From NCBI RefSeq assembly GCF_018449525.1, contig NZ_JAAVUS010000003.1, positions 186,001 through 250,000 of the forward strand: a stretch of 64,000 nucleotides of DNA, in the 5' to 3' direction. Below are positions 25,029 through 34,390 of the stretch, in pieces. This DNA comes from Bradyrhizobium sp. dw_78. Its GTDB lineage: Bacteria; Pseudomonadota; Alphaproteobacteria; Rhizobiales; Xanthobacteraceae. The translations under genes and the position numbers were made by a program. The notes beneath the pieces are model-generated. The model was not told the DNA's origin. It did not search any database and was given only the letters and a program-made list of their open reading frames with translations. The first letter of the stretch is position 1, and each line of letters opens with the position of its first letter.

Positions 25029-26717
25029 ATGAATTTCGTCAACAAGATCAAAATCCGCTCCAAGCTTCTGATCGTACTGGCGCTCTCGGCGCTGTCCCTG
25101 GTCGCCGCCATCGCCGTCTCGACCTCGATCCTGCATGAAAGGATGCTCAATGACCGCATCGACAAGCTGCGGGCGATCGTCGAGACCAGCCACGGGCTGG
25201 CCCAGGCGCTTGAGGCGCAGGTCCAGGCCGGGAAATTGACCCACGATCAGGCGCTCGAGCGTTACAAGAATGAAACGCGGGCGATGTGGTATGACGATCA
25301 TCAGAGCTACGTCGCGGTCGGACAGGCGGACGGCTTCTGGTTCGTCAATCCCGGCGCACCCAACGTCGAGGGTACCCGCGGCAAATTGATGCCAAATGGC
25401 CAATACACCCTAGACGGAATCAACGGAGCGGTCGGCAGCGGCGATGAAGGCCTGTTTACCTACGACTATCCCAAGCCGGGTCAGACCGAAAAGCTGCCCA
25501 AGCTCACCTTCGCCAAGAAGTTTAAACCTTGGAATTTCATGATCACTTCCGGCGTCTGGATCGATGATCTCGATGCCGCCTATCACAAGACGGTGCTGCA
25601 TTTGGCCGGACTTGGCCTTGTCATCCTTGTGGTCATGGGAGGCCTGGTGCTGGCGCTGAGCCGCAACATCGCGGGCTCGCTGACGCGACTCGCCGCAAAA
25701 ATGGAGAGCGTCGTCGCCGGAGATCTGTCGGTGACGATCGAGGAGGCGACGCGTTCCGACGAAGTCGGCCAGATGGCGAAATCGCTCGAGGTGTTCAAGG
25801 AAAACGCACTTGCGGTGCGGCGGCTGCAGGCGGAGCAGGCAGAGCAGGCCAAGAAAGCCGAACAGGAGAAGCGGCAGGCGCTCTATGCGATGGCGGACGG
25901 GTTCGAGGGCCGGGTCGGTGGGGTGGTCGACACCGTCTCGCAGGCCGCCCATGCCATGCAGGATACCGCCAAGACGATCGCGGGAAGCATTTCCGGAACG
26001 CAGCGGCAGGCCGGCGCGGTCGCCTCGGGCGCCGAGGAAGCCTCGGTCAACATCCAGACGGTCGCATCCGCCTCGGAAGAGCTGACGGCTTCGATTTCCG
26101 AAATCGGCCGTCAGGTCACGCAGGCGTCCCATGTCGCCAAGACCGCCGCGCAGGAGAGCGAAGCCACCAACCAGAAGGTTCTCGCGTTGGCCGGCGCCGC
26201 GCAGAAGATCGAAGAGGTCGTCGCGTTCATCAACCAGATCGCGAGCCAGACCAATCTGCTGGCGCTCAACGCCACCATCGAGGCGGCGCGCGCGGGGGAT
26301 GCCGGACGGGGATTTGCGGTGGTCGCCTCGGAGGTCAAGGCGCTGGCGACCCAGACCTCGCGCGCGACCGAGGATATCCGGTCGCAAATCACCGCCATCC
26401 AGGATGAAACGACCGGCGTCGTCACCGCCATCAAGCGCATCTCGCAGACCATTGCCGAGGTCGATGAGATCTCGACGGCGATCGCCGCGGCGATGGAGCA
26501 GCAGGCGGCGGCGACCCAGGAAATCACCCGCAACGTGCAGGAGGCTGCGCAATCCTCCAACCAGGTCTCGCAGAATATCGGCGGCGTCAATTCCGCGGTC
26601 CGCGATACCGATGGCGCCGCCTCGAACATGCTGGGTGCGGCGGATGTGCTGGCGGCTCAGGCCGGAACGCTGCGCAGCGAGGTCGACAGCTTTCTTGCCA
26701 CGGTCCGCGCGGCGTAA
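25029..26717 (+). CDS. Methyl-accepting chemotaxis protein with Cache sensor
   Basis: A 562-residue transmembrane chemoreceptor. A first membrane helix ([20 protein letters not shown], about residues 13-32) leads to a periplasmic single-Cache-type sensor ([20 protein letters not shown] ... [13 protein letters not shown]), a second helix ([20 protein letters not shown], about residue 197), a HAMP domain and a cytoplasmic signalling domain with the hairpin tip [20 protein letters not shown]. Alphaproteobacterial receptors of this kind often sense small carboxylates. The open frame continues 57 codons upstream without coding features, so [12 protein letters not shown] is taken as the start. No che genes are nearby. 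Confidence 0.93.
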   Translation: MNFVNKIKIRSKLLIVLALSALSLVAAIAVSTSILHERMLNDRIDKLRAIVETSHGLAQALEAQVQAGKLTHDQALERYKNETRAMWYDDHQSYVAVGQADGFWFVNPGAPNVEGTRGKLMPNGQYTLDGINGAVGSGDEGLFTYDYPKPGQTEKLPKLTFAKKFKPWNFMITSGVWIDDLDAAYHKTVLHLAGLGLVILVVMGGLVLALSRNIAGSLTRLAAKMESVVAGDLSVTIEEATRSDEVGQMAKSLEVFKENALAVRRLQAEQAEQAKKAEQEKRQALYAMADGFEGRVGGVVDTVSQAAHAMQDTAKTIAGSISGTQRQAGAVASGAEEASVNIQTVASASEELTASISEIGRQVTQASHVAKTAAQESEATNQKVLALAGAAQKIEEVVAFINQIASQTNLLALNATIEAARAGDAGRGFAVVASEVKALATQTSRATEDIRSQITAIQDETTGVVTAIKRISQTIAEVDEISTAIAAAMEQQAAATQEITRNVQEAAQSSNQVSQNIGGVNSAVRDTDGAASNMLGAADVLAAQAGTLRSEVDSFLATVRAA

Positions 26718-26753
26718 GCACCGGGCACGTCCCGCGGCGGTTTCCGCCGCGGA

Positions 26754-27095
26754 TCAGGCCCCGGACAGGCTTTCGTGCGAAAACGCTACAGGTCCGCCGG
26801 TTGTGGCGTTCGATGCATGGGCATCCAGCAGCGACTGCAAGGCGACGGTCAAGGCCCTGCTGCAGGCGTCCAGCGTTGCATTCACCATGACATAACAGGG
26901 TGTGATGTCATCCAGGACGGCAACGTCCTCACTGGCTTCCTGGCCGTCACCGGCGGTTTCCCTGGCGATAGCAAGATCGAGCATTTCCGTGCCAGCCTTG
27001 AGCTGTTCGATCAGGGACGCGAGGGTTGCAACGACCGAACGACAGGTGTCGTTCCGGCCACCGGAGCAGGTATCGCCGCTTGCTGGATTAAGCAT
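26754..27095 (-). CDS. Small hypothetical protein
   Basis: A 113-residue frame with a good ribosome site (GAGGAGAA) before the ATG at 27095. The middle is helical and hydrophobic-amphipathic (VVATLASLIEQLKAGTEMLD ... VMVNATLDACSRALTVALQS), and the protein contains four cysteines. No signal peptide. It is convergent with the chemoreceptor gene. I do not recognise a family. Confidence 0.6.
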   Translation of the reverse strand: MLNPASGDTCSGGRNDTCRSVVATLASLIEQLKAGTEMLDLAIARETAGDGQEASEDVAVLDDITPCYVMVNATLDACSRALTVALQSLLDAHASNATTGGPVAFSHESLSGA

Positions 27096-27242
27096 GGTGG
27101 TTCTCCTCGCCGCGGTGTTAGGGCCGACAGCCCTACTTGAGTGTTAACACGCGGTCCCGTACAAATACGGCTTGGGCTGGTCCGGCGAATAGGCACCGGG
27201 ACCGTTCGGCTTGCCCTCATGACGAGCGATGGATGATGGCGC

Positions 27243-27878
27243 ATGGCCGACAAATCCCCATCCCGCGGCGAGATATTTGTCGTCGATGACGATCCCGCCG
27301 TTCGCGAAACCCTCTCGATCGTGTTGTCGGCCGGCGGCTATCAGGTCATCTGCTTTGCGGACGGCGCCGCGCTGCTGGCGGTTGCGCGAACCCGGGTGCC
27401 CGCGTGCATCCTGCTCGACGTACACATTCCCGGCAAATCCGGCCTCGATGTCCTGAAGGAGCTGCGCGGCGAGGATTATCCTGCGCCGATCTTCATCATT
27501 TCCGGGCAAGGCGACATCGCGATGGCGGTGAGCGCGATCAAGAACGGCGCTCTGGATTTCATCGAGAAGCCGTTCAGGGGGCATGAACTTGTCGCCCGGC
27601 TGGAGGAGGCGATCGGGGCTTATGCGCGCCGGCAGGCGGAGAACTCTGCGTCGAAAGTCGGATCGCTGCATTTCCCCGGGCGCGAACCGTTGACCCGGCG
27701 CGAACGCGACGTGCTCGAACAGTTCACCGCCGGCGCCTCGAACAAGGAAGCCGGACGCTCGCTCGGAATCAGCCCGCGGACGATCGAGGATCATCGCGCC
27801 AATATCATGCGGAAGCTTGGTGCCCGGAATGCCGCCGACCTGATCCGCATCGTCATGACGGCTCAGCGGGCGTCCTGA
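27243..27878 (+). CDS. FixJ/NarL-type response regulator (orphan)
   Basis: A 211-residue two-component regulator. The receiver domain (residues 8-125) has the acidic cluster VVDDD at 13-17, the phosphoacceptor Asp59 in ILLDVHIPG, and the conserved Lys in FIEKPF (about residue 104). A LuxR-type helix-turn-helix follows (LTRRERDVLEQFTAGASNKE, then LGISPRTIEDHRANIMRKLG). It is closest in design to FixJ/NodW/TodT. No sensor kinase is adjacent, so its partner must be elsewhere. It lies upstream of the IlvD/Edd gene, with a palindromic repeat between them, so a link is not established. Confidence 0.92.
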   Translation: MADKSPSRGEIFVVDDDPAVRETLSIVLSAGGYQVICFADGAALLAVARTRVPACILLDVHIPGKSGLDVLKELRGEDYPAPIFIISGQGDIAMAVSAIKNGALDFIEKPFRGHELVARLEEAIGAYARRQAENSASKVGSLHFPGREPLTRRERDVLEQFTAGASNKEAGRSLGISPRTIEDHRANIMRKLGARNAADLIRIVMTAQRAS

Positions 27879-28090
27879 AATAATTTCCATTGTCCGGCGG
27901 CCGCCGTGCTGTTTCGGCGCCGTTTTTTGTGCGCCGCAAAAAGCCGGCGCAGGCGATGTATCGTGTATGGCGACGATGTCGGCCGATCTTGTAATCCCCT
28001 AACTTTCATGCGCAATGCGGATACCGGTCAATTCATCCTGGGGTATGATCCAACTGCGTTGAGACACACTCGTTTCCCATCTTCTTGTTT

Positions 28091-28139
28091 GAGCATGATC
28101 TTTCCGGAAAACCGGTACACACTTTTCCGGATCATGCTC
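28091..28139. repeat. Dispersed palindromic repeat, GAGCATGATC family
   Basis: GAGCATGATC at the left end and GATCATGCTC at the right end bracket a near-palindrome with inner arms TTTCCGGAAAACCGG and TTTTCCGG. This is a common intergenic element of Bradyrhizobium-type genomes. A broken relative begins at about 39909 (AGAGCATGATCCG). Confidence 0.8.
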
Positions 28140-28173
28140 TGGACTCCTCGATTTTTCCCGTTCAGGTGCAGCC

Positions 28174-29910
28174 ATGACAGCAAAGAAAGATCCAAAAACG
28201 CTTCGCAGCGCGCGCTGGTTCGCGCCTGATGATCTTCGCGCCTTCGGCCATCGCTCGCGCGCCATGCAGATGGGCTACGCGCCGGAAGAATGGAAGGACC
28301 GCCCTATGATCGCGATCCTCAATACCTGGTCGGATGCGCAGCCCTGCCACATGCATTTCAAATCGCGCGTCGACGACGTCAAGCGCGGCATCTTCATGGC
28401 CGGGGGCTTTCCTTTGGAATTGCCGGCGCTGTCGCTGTCGGAATCGCTGCTGAAGCCGACCACCATGCTCTACCGCAATCTGCTGGCGATGGACGCCGAG
28501 GAATTGCTGCGCGGCCACCCCATCGACGGCGTGGTGCTGATGGGCGGCTGCGACAAGACCACGCCAGCGCTGCTGCTGGGCGCCACCAGCATGAACCTGC
28601 CGGCGATCTATCTGCCCGCGGGTCCGATGCTGCGCGGCAACTGGAAGGGCAAGACGCTGGGCTCCGGCTCGGACGCCTGGAAATACTGGGACGAGCGCCG
28701 CGCGGGGAAAATCTCCGACAAGGATTGGGTCGATGTCGAGGCCGGCATCGCCCGCAGCTACGGCACCTGCATGACCATGGGCACCGCCTCGACCATGACG
28801 GCGATCGCCGAAGCAATTGGCATGACCTTGCCGGGCGCGTCGTCGATTCCGGCCGCCGACGCCGGCCACATCCGCATGGCTTCCGAATGTGGACGGCGCA
28901 TCGTCGAAATGGTCTGGGAGGATCTGACGCCGAAAAAGATCCAGACCCGCCAGGCTTTCGAGAACGCGATCACGGTGGCGATGGCGATGGGCTGCTCGAC
29001 CAACGCCATCATCCATTTGATCGCGCAGGCCCGCCGCGCCGGCCAGGACATCGGCCTCGACGATTTCGAAAAGGCCAGCCGCAAGGTGCCTGTCATCGCC
29101 AATGTTCGGCCCTCCGGCGATAAATATCTGATGGAGGATTTCTTCTATGCCGGCGGATTGCCGGGTTTGATGGGCCGCATTCGGGAACATCTGCATCTCG
29201 ATTGCCTGACCGTGACCGGCCGGACGCTCGGCGACAATATCGCGAGAGCCGAAGTCTATGATGACGACGTGATCAGGACCACCGCCGATCCGATCTATGC
29301 CGAAGGCGCGCTGGCGGTGCTGAAGGGCAATCTTGCGCCGGACGGCTGCGTCATCAAGCCCTCCGCCTGCGAGCCGCGCTTCCTCAAACATACCGGCCCG
29401 GCGCTGGTGTTCGACGATTATCCCGCGATGAAGAAGGCGATCGACGATCCAGATCTCGACGTCACGGCCGATCACGTCTTGATCCTGCGCAATGCCGGGC
29501 CGCAGGGCGGACCCGGCATGCCGGAATGGGGCATGCTGCCGATCCCCACCAAACTGGTGAAGCAGGGCGTGCGCGACATGGTGCGGCTGTCGGATGCGCG
29601 CATGAGCGGCACCAGCTACGGCGCCTGCATCCTGCATGTCGCGCCGGAATCCTATATCGGCGGGCCGCTGGCGCTGGTGAAAAACGGCGACCTGATTACG
29701 CTCGACGTCGCCGCGCGCACGATCAATCTCGACCTCTCCGATGCCGAGATGGAAAAGCGCCGCGCCGAATGGACGAAGCCGGAGACCCGGTTCGAACGCG
29801 GCTATGGCTGGATGTTCACGCGTCACATCCGGCAGGCCAACGAAGGCTGCGATTTCGATTTCCTCGAAACGGACTTTGGCGCCCCGGTCGGCGAGCCGTC
29901 GATTTATTAA
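28174..29910 (+). CDS. IlvD/Edd-family dehydratase, L-arabinonate dehydratase-like
   Basis: A 578-residue dehydratase that removes water from a sugar acid or dihydroxy acid using an Fe-S cluster. Three cysteines in conserved contexts, Cys58 (DAQPCHMH), Cys126 (GGCDKTTPA) and Cys199 (SYGTCMTMG), sit where the [2Fe-2S] ligands of Rhizobium L-arabinonate dehydratase lie, and the length is almost the same as that enzyme. The branch is therefore more likely aldonate catabolism than branched-chain amino acid synthesis, though IlvD activity cannot be excluded. It stands alone, without sugar-pathway neighbours. Confidence 0.9.
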   Translation: MTAKKDPKTLRSARWFAPDDLRAFGHRSRAMQMGYAPEEWKDRPMIAILNTWSDAQPCHMHFKSRVDDVKRGIFMAGGFPLELPALSLSESLLKPTTMLYRNLLAMDAEELLRGHPIDGVVLMGGCDKTTPALLLGATSMNLPAIYLPAGPMLRGNWKGKTLGSGSDAWKYWDERRAGKISDKDWVDVEAGIARSYGTCMTMGTASTMTAIAEAIGMTLPGASSIPAADAGHIRMASECGRRIVEMVWEDLTPKKIQTRQAFENAITVAMAMGCSTNAIIHLIAQARRAGQDIGLDDFEKASRKVPVIANVRPSGDKYLMEDFFYAGGLPGLMGRIREHLHLDCLTVTGRTLGDNIARAEVYDDDVIRTTADPIYAEGALAVLKGNLAPDGCVIKPSACEPRFLKHTGPALVFDDYPAMKKAIDDPDLDVTADHVLILRNAGPQGGPGMPEWGMLPIPTKLVKQGVRDMVRLSDARMSGTSYGACILHVAPESYIGGPLALVKNGDLITLDVAARTINLDLSDAEMEKRRAEWTKPETRFERGYGWMFTRHIRQANEGCDFDFLETDFGAPVGEPSIY

Positions 29911-29923
29911 CTCATCATTAGGC

Positions 29924-29965
29924 CGTCATTCCGGGCCTGGCCCTTTGGGCCATCCCGGAATAACG
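29924..29965. repeat. REP-like palindromic repeat (CGTCATTCCGGG family)
   Basis: CGTCATTCCGGG and CCCGGAATAACG arms enclose an inner hairpin (GGCC...GGCC). It lies just after the dehydratase stop and may also shape the 3' end of its mRNA. Confidence 0.8.
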
Positions 29966-30015
29966 GATATTGGGTGACAAGGAGACGGTAGTTTTCGCCA
30001 TTCTGCCGTGAACTT

Positions 30016-30585
30016 TCACAACATTCCCGGCCTGAACAACTTCCGATATTTCCGGGTCTCGGCACCGGAAATCATGAACTCGCCGTCACCGCGATAATGG
30101 ATCGTCTTCGGATATTTCGGCGAAGTGGCGACATGCGCTTCGACCACTTCAAACACGAAGACATTGTATTTCCTGATCCAGCTCGTATCGACCAGTTTGC
30201 ACTCGAAATTGGCATAGCATTCGTCGATCAGCGGCGCGCGAACCTGCTTGCCGGGCTTTGCCGAAAGGCCGAATTCGGCGAATTTGTCGATATCCCGCCC
30301 CGAGCTGTTGCCGATCTTCACCACCTTGGCGGCGAGATCGACGGTCGGAACATTGATCACGCATTGCCGGCTGTTGCGGACCAGGTCGAAACTATAATTG
30401 GCGGACGAGATCAGGCAGCCGACCAGCGAGGGCGTGAATTCCATCACCATGTGCCAGCCCATGGTCATGATGTTGGTCTGGCCTTTATGAGCGGAGCTGA
30501 CGAGGACGATCGGACCCGGCTCGAGAAAGCGGCGGATGTTGCTGACCGGAAAATTGGTCTTGGTGGTGTTCGGCATGGCGTTCAT
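30016..30585 (-). CDS. Flavin reductase-like FMN-binding protein
   Basis: A 189-residue protein of the flavin reductase / DIM6-NTAB split-barrel group. FLEPGPIVLVSS (about residue 20), NIMTMGWHMVMEFTPSLVGC and NSRQCVINVPT are typical FMN-site stretches. Such proteins pass electrons from NAD(P)H to flavin for monooxygenases or bind FMN for other redox steps. It sits between two repeat elements and is not clearly in an operon. The second ATG, 9 bp inside, is an alternative start. The partner is unknown. Confidence 0.87.
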   Translation of the reverse strand: MNAMPNTTKTNFPVSNIRRFLEPGPIVLVSSAHKGQTNIMTMGWHMVMEFTPSLVGCLISSANYSFDLVRNSRQCVINVPTVDLAAKVVKIGNSSGRDIDKFAEFGLSAKPGKQVRAPLIDECYANFECKLVDTSWIRKYNVFVFEVVEAHVATSPKYPKTIHYRGDGEFMISGAETRKYRKLFRPGML

Positions 30586-30592
30586 TCCTGCC

Positions 30593-30718
30593 TGTCATTC
30601 CGGGATGGTGCGCTAGCACCAGACCTCAGATGCGCAATTGCGTATCCGGGAAATCCATAGCGCCACGTTCTATGCTGCGCCATGGATTCCGGGTTCGCTT
30701 CGCGTCTCGGAATGACGG
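30593..30718. repeat. REP-like palindromic repeat, long composite form
   Basis: Left arm TGTCATTCCGGG and right arm CTCGGAATGACGG flank inner copies (TGCGCAATTGCG and ATTCCGGG pieces). It lies between the flavin reductase and oligopeptidase B genes. Confidence 0.8.
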
Positions 30719-30735
30719 AATAAATTGATGGAGCG

Positions 30736-30767
30736 CAGCCCGGATGAAGCGAAGTGAAATCCGGGTT
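30736..30767. repeat. Short palindromic repeat, CAGCCCGGAT family
   Basis: CAGCCCGGATGAAGCGAAGT followed by GAAATCCGGGTT forms a small hairpin of another dispersed family. It touches the stop codon of the oligopeptidase gene. Confidence 0.6.
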
Positions 30768-32904
30768 ATGAAATCGCGCCATTCTTGTCCGCCATCCCGA
30801 CTGCCCACAGCGCAAACGCATAGGCGATCGCGACTTCGTCGAGCCGGTTGAAGCGGCCGGAGGCACCGCCGTGGCCGGCGCCCATATTGGTGCGCAACAG
30901 CACCGGGCCGCCGCCGGTCATGGTTGCGCGCAGCCGCGCGATCCATTTCGCCGGCTCCCAATAGGTGACGCGCGGATCGGTCAACCCGCCCATCGCGAGA
31001 ATCGCCGGATAATCCTTTGCCGCAACGTTGTCGTAAGGCGAATAGGACAGGATGGTCTTGAAATCATCCGCGCTTTCGATCGGGTTGCCCCATTCCGGCC
31101 ATTCCGGCGGCGTCAGCGGCAGGCTGTCGTCGAGCATGGTGTTGAGCACGTCGACGAACGGCACTTCGGCGACGATGCCGGCGAACAATTCGCCGGCCTG
31201 GTTCGCCACGGCGCCCATCAGCATGCCGCCGGCACTGCCGCCATGGCCGACGATACGTTTGGGGCCGGTGTATTTCGCCTCGATCAACGCACGGGCGGAG
31301 GCTGCGAAATCGTCAAAGCTGTTGGTCTTCTTCTCGCGCTTGCCGTCGAGATACCAGCCCCAGCCCTTGTCGGAGCCGCCGCGAATATGCGCGATCGCGT
31401 AGACAAAGCCGCGGTCGACCAGCGACAGCCGGTTGGCCGAGAACGACGCCGGCATCGCCATGCCGTAGGATCCATAGCCATACAGCAACAGCGGCGCCTT
31501 CCTGTCGCGGGTGAGGCCCTTGCGATGCAGGATCGACACCGGCACCTCGGCGCCGTCATGCGATTTCGCCATGATGCGGGTGGTGACGTAATTGGCAGGA
31601 TCGTGGCCGGACGGAATCTCCTGCCGCTTGCGCAAGGTGCGCGCCCGGCTCGTCATGTCATAGTCGTAGACTTCCGACGGCGTCGTCATCGACGAATAGG
31701 AGAAGCGCAGATTCGTGGTGTCGAATTCGTAAGACCCCATGGTGTCGAGCGAATAGGCGGCCTCGTCGAAGGCGATCGCGTGCTCGTCACCGGTCTTGAG
31801 ATCGCGGATGATGATCGCGGGCAATGCATTGGCGCGCTCCAGCCGCACCAGATGGCCGGCATAGAGATCGATGTCCATTACATAAACGCCGGTGCGATAC
31901 GGGATCAGGTCGCGCCAGTTGGCGCGCTCCGGCGCGGCCAGCGGCGCGGTCATGACCTTGAAGTCGATGGCGTCGTCGGCGTTGGTGAGGATGAACAATT
32001 CATCGCCGCGGTCGGCGATCGAATATTGCACGCCGGTTTGACGCGCCGCGACCAGCCGCGGCGGCGCGTCGATCTTTGCAAGGTCGATCAGCCGCTGTTC
32101 GGAAGTTTCGTGGTCGCCGCCGGCGATGACGCAGAAGCGGCCGCTGGTGCTTTCATGGATATGGGTGAACCAGCCGGAATCCTGCTCCTCATAGATCAGC
32201 ACATCGTCCGCTTGCGGCGTGCCGAGGCGGTGCCGCCAGACCTGCATCGGGCGGTGATTGTCGTCGAGCTTGACGTAGAAGAACGCGCGCGAATCCGCGC
32301 TCCACACCACGGCGCCGTCGGTCTCCTCGACGAGGTCGTCGCGGTCTTTCTTGCTCGCCCAGTCGCGCACCCGGATCGAGAAATATTCCGAACCCTTGAT
32401 GTCGGCGCTCCAGGCTTCGAGCCGGTGATCCGGCGAATGGCGCGCGCCGCCGAACCTGAAATATTCCTGGTCGGCGGCCAGTTCATCGCCGTCGAGGATG
32501 ATCTCGTGCTCGCCGCCGTGGCGCGGCATGCGACCAAATTGTTCGTGTTGGCCACCCTCACGGAATTTGCGGAAATAGGCGTAAGCGCCGTCCGGGGACG
32601 GCACGCTGGAATCGTCTTCCTTGATTCGCCCGCGCATCTCGGCGATCAGCTTTTTTTGCAAGCCTGCGGTATGGCCGAGCAGGCTCTCGGTATAGGCGTT
32701 TTCTGCTTCGAGATAGTTGCGGATATCCGGATCTAGGATCGACGGGTCGCGCAGCACCTCCTGCCAGTTGGGATCCTTCAGCCAGGCATAATCGTCCGTC
32801 ACCGTGACGCCGTGCAAGGTAAAGGCGTGCGGACGGCGCGGCGCGACGGGCGCCGGCTGAGAAGCGCCCCGGCTGTGCGGGGTCTGGCTAACTGCGTGAG
32901 ACAC
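30766..32904 (-). CDS. ptrB: Oligopeptidase B (S9 serine peptidase)
   Basis: A 712-residue cytosolic peptidase, the expected length for oligopeptidase B, which cuts short peptides after Arg or Lys. A beta-propeller domain occupies about residues 80-430. The catalytic domain holds the nucleophile motif GHGGSAGGML (about residue 555), the Asp region GLTDPRVTYWEP and the His region GAGHGGASGR, completing the triad. It starts with GTG at 32904 after GAGGATTCAC. There is no signal peptide. It stands as a single gene flanked by repeats. Confidence 0.93.
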   Translation of the reverse strand: MSHAVSQTPHSRGASQPAPVAPRRPHAFTLHGVTVTDDYAWLKDPNWQEVLRDPSILDPDIRNYLEAENAYTESLLGHTAGLQKKLIAEMRGRIKEDDSSVPSPDGAYAYFRKFREGGQHEQFGRMPRHGGEHEIILDGDELAADQEYFRFGGARHSPDHRLEAWSADIKGSEYFSIRVRDWASKKDRDDLVEETDGAVVWSADSRAFFYVKLDDNHRPMQVWRHRLGTPQADDVLIYEEQDSGWFTHIHESTSGRFCVIAGGDHETSEQRLIDLAKIDAPPRLVAARQTGVQYSIADRGDELFILTNADDAIDFKVMTAPLAAPERANWRDLIPYRTGVYVMDIDLYAGHLVRLERANALPAIIIRDLKTGDEHAIAFDEAAYSLDTMGSYEFDTTNLRFSYSSMTTPSEVYDYDMTSRARTLRKRQEIPSGHDPANYVTTRIMAKSHDGAEVPVSILHRKGLTRDRKAPLLLYGYGSYGMAMPASFSANRLSLVDRGFVYAIAHIRGGSDKGWGWYLDGKREKKTNSFDDFAASARALIEAKYTGPKRIVGHGGSAGGMLMGAVANQAGELFAGIVAEVPFVDVLNTMLDDSLPLTPPEWPEWGNPIESADDFKTILSYSPYDNVAAKDYPAILAMGGLTDPRVTYWEPAKWIARLRATMTGGGPVLLRTNMGAGHGGASGRFNRLDEVAIAYAFALWAVGMADKNGAIS

Positions 32905-33036
32905 GTGAATCCTCGCTCGGTTCCGTCGGTTGCGGACCGACTCTATATCGGATCAAACATAGAGAATTTAAAGAAGCGCCAAAGTTCGCGGCGGGGCGGA
33001 TTTCGGGGCACGCCCATATTCCGATATATATAACAT

Positions 33037-33080
33037 GCGTCATTCCGGGATGCGCCGTATGCGAGCGCCCCGAAATCACG
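33037..33080. repeat. REP-like palindromic repeat, short degenerate form
   Basis: GCGTCATTCCGGGATGCGCC and GCGCCCCGAAATCACG arms; the right arm carries a mismatch to the family. It lies between the aminotransferase stop and the oligopeptidase start region. Confidence 0.65.
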
Positions 33081-33098
33081 AGAGAAGGCGAGATCGGC

Positions 33099-34286
33099 TC
33101 AGGCGCTCACGCTTTCGCCGAGCCATTCGATCGCGGCTTCGGTGCCGCCCTTGCCGTGCGGGATATCGAGCGCGTTCAGCGCCACCTCGATCACGCCCAG
33201 CGTTCCCAGGATCATCGGCGCGTTGACGTGTCCCATATGGGCGATCCGGAACGCCTGGCCCTGCAATTCGCCGATGCCGGTGCCGAGCACCACGCCGCAT
33301 TTTTCCTTGCAGTAACGTTGCAGCGCGATTGGATCGTATCCATCGGACATCGTCACGGTCGTGACCGTGTTCGCTCGCTCGCTCGGCTCCCCGATATTGA
33401 AGCCGAGCACCTGGCCTTCAGACCAGACAGCCACTGCGCGCCGCACCGCTTCGGCCAGCAGGCGATGGCGCTCGAATGCGTTCTCGAGGCCTTCCGCGAA
33501 CAGCATGTTGATCGCCTGGCGCAGCGCGAACAACAGATGCACCGGCGCAGTGCCGGCATATTTGCGGTAATGCTCGCTGCCGTCGCGCTCGGTCCAGTCC
33601 CAATAGGGCGTCCGCAGGCCGGCGGTCTTATGCACCTCGCGCGCGCGATCATTGGCGGCGACGAAGCCGAGGCCCGGCGGCGTCATCAGGCCTTTCTGCG
33701 AGCCGGACATCGCGACGTCGATGCCCCACGCGTCCATCTCGAACGGCATGCAGCCGAGCGAAGCCACGGTGTCCACCATGAACAGCGCGGGATGGCCTGC
33801 GGCCCTGATCGCCTTGCCGATCGCTTCGATATCGTTGAACACGCTTGATGCGGTGTCGACCTGGACCGCGAGTACCGCCTTGATGCTGTGGCTCTTGTCC
33901 TGCCGCAGCCGGGCTTCGACGTCGGCCGGCCGGATCGCGCGGCGCCAATCACCCTCCAGCACTTCGACCTCGGCGCCCATCGCCTTCGCCGCGTTGCCCC
34001 AGTTGACGGCGAAGCGCCCGCTTTCCAGCACCAGCACCTTGTCGCCGCGCGACAGCACGTTGGAGAGCGTCGCTTCCCACGCGCCGTGGCCGTTGGCGAT
34101 GTAGATATAGGAATGACCCTTGGTCGCGAACAGCCGGCTGAGATCGGCGAGCAGGCTTTCGGTCAGTTCCACCATCTCATGGGAATAGATGTCGAGCGCC
34201 GGGCGATGCATCGCCTGCAGCACTTCATCGGGCATGGTGGTAGGCCCGGGGATCGCCAGGAATTCCCGGCCCGCGCGAACGGTCAT
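33099..34286 (-). CDS. Class V aminotransferase, serine-glyoxylate aminotransferase-like
   Basis: A 395-residue PLP enzyme. It starts REFLAIPGPTTMPDEVLQAM, the pattern of serine-glyoxylate (SgaA) and alanine-glyoxylate aminotransferases. The PLP lysine is Lys198 in MSGSQKGLM, and VDTVASLG (about residue 171) contains the Asp that contacts the pyridine ring. Likely reactions interconvert serine and glyoxylate with hydroxypyruvate and glycine, as in the serine cycle or photorespiration-type salvage. The ATG at 34286 has AAGGAAAG upstream; a longer open frame overlaps the next gene and is not used. No other serine-cycle genes are adjacent. Confidence 0.9.
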   Translation of the reverse strand: MTVRAGREFLAIPGPTTMPDEVLQAMHRPALDIYSHEMVELTESLLADLSRLFATKGHSYIYIANGHGAWEATLSNVLSRGDKVLVLESGRFAVNWGNAAKAMGAEVEVLEGDWRRAIRPADVEARLRQDKSHSIKAVLAVQVDTASSVFNDIEAIGKAIRAAGHPALFMVDTVASLGCMPFEMDAWGIDVAMSGSQKGLMTPPGLGFVAANDRAREVHKTAGLRTPYWDWTERDGSEHYRKYAGTAPVHLLFALRQAINMLFAEGLENAFERHRLLAEAVRRAVAVWSEGQVLGFNIGEPSERANTVTTVTMSDGYDPIALQRYCKEKCGVVLGTGIGELQGQAFRIAHMGHVNAPMILGTLGVIEVALNALDIPHGKGGTEAAIEWLGESVSA

Positions 34287-34390
34287 TGGTTGGCTTTCCT
34301 TAAATTTGTCGCGGCAGGCCACGCTGCCGCAGTCTGGAGAGGCAAATGCGCATGGGGGTTGTACGCGGGCAGGTCTGCCAAGAAAAGCAT

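Noticed and set aside
25410..26552. 380-codon minus-strand ORF opposite the first chemoreceptor
   Set aside because: Arg/Gly/Leu-rich shadow; the plus strand carries the MCP hairpin signature.
28162..29826. Long (554-codon) minus-strand ORF opposite the IlvD/Edd gene
   Set aside because: Rich in His, Arg, Gly and Ala with no family motif; it is the GC-skewed shadow of the dehydratase reading frame.
28174..29910. Calling the dehydratase ilvD (branched-chain amino acid synthesis)
   Set aside because: Cysteine spacing (58, 126, 199) and length fit L-arabinonate dehydratase better, and no ilv genes are near; left without a symbol.
30871..32736. 621-codon plus-strand ORF opposite oligopeptidase B
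   Set aside because: Shadow of a strongly supported S9 peptidase with a complete catalytic triad; no ribosome site or motif of its own.
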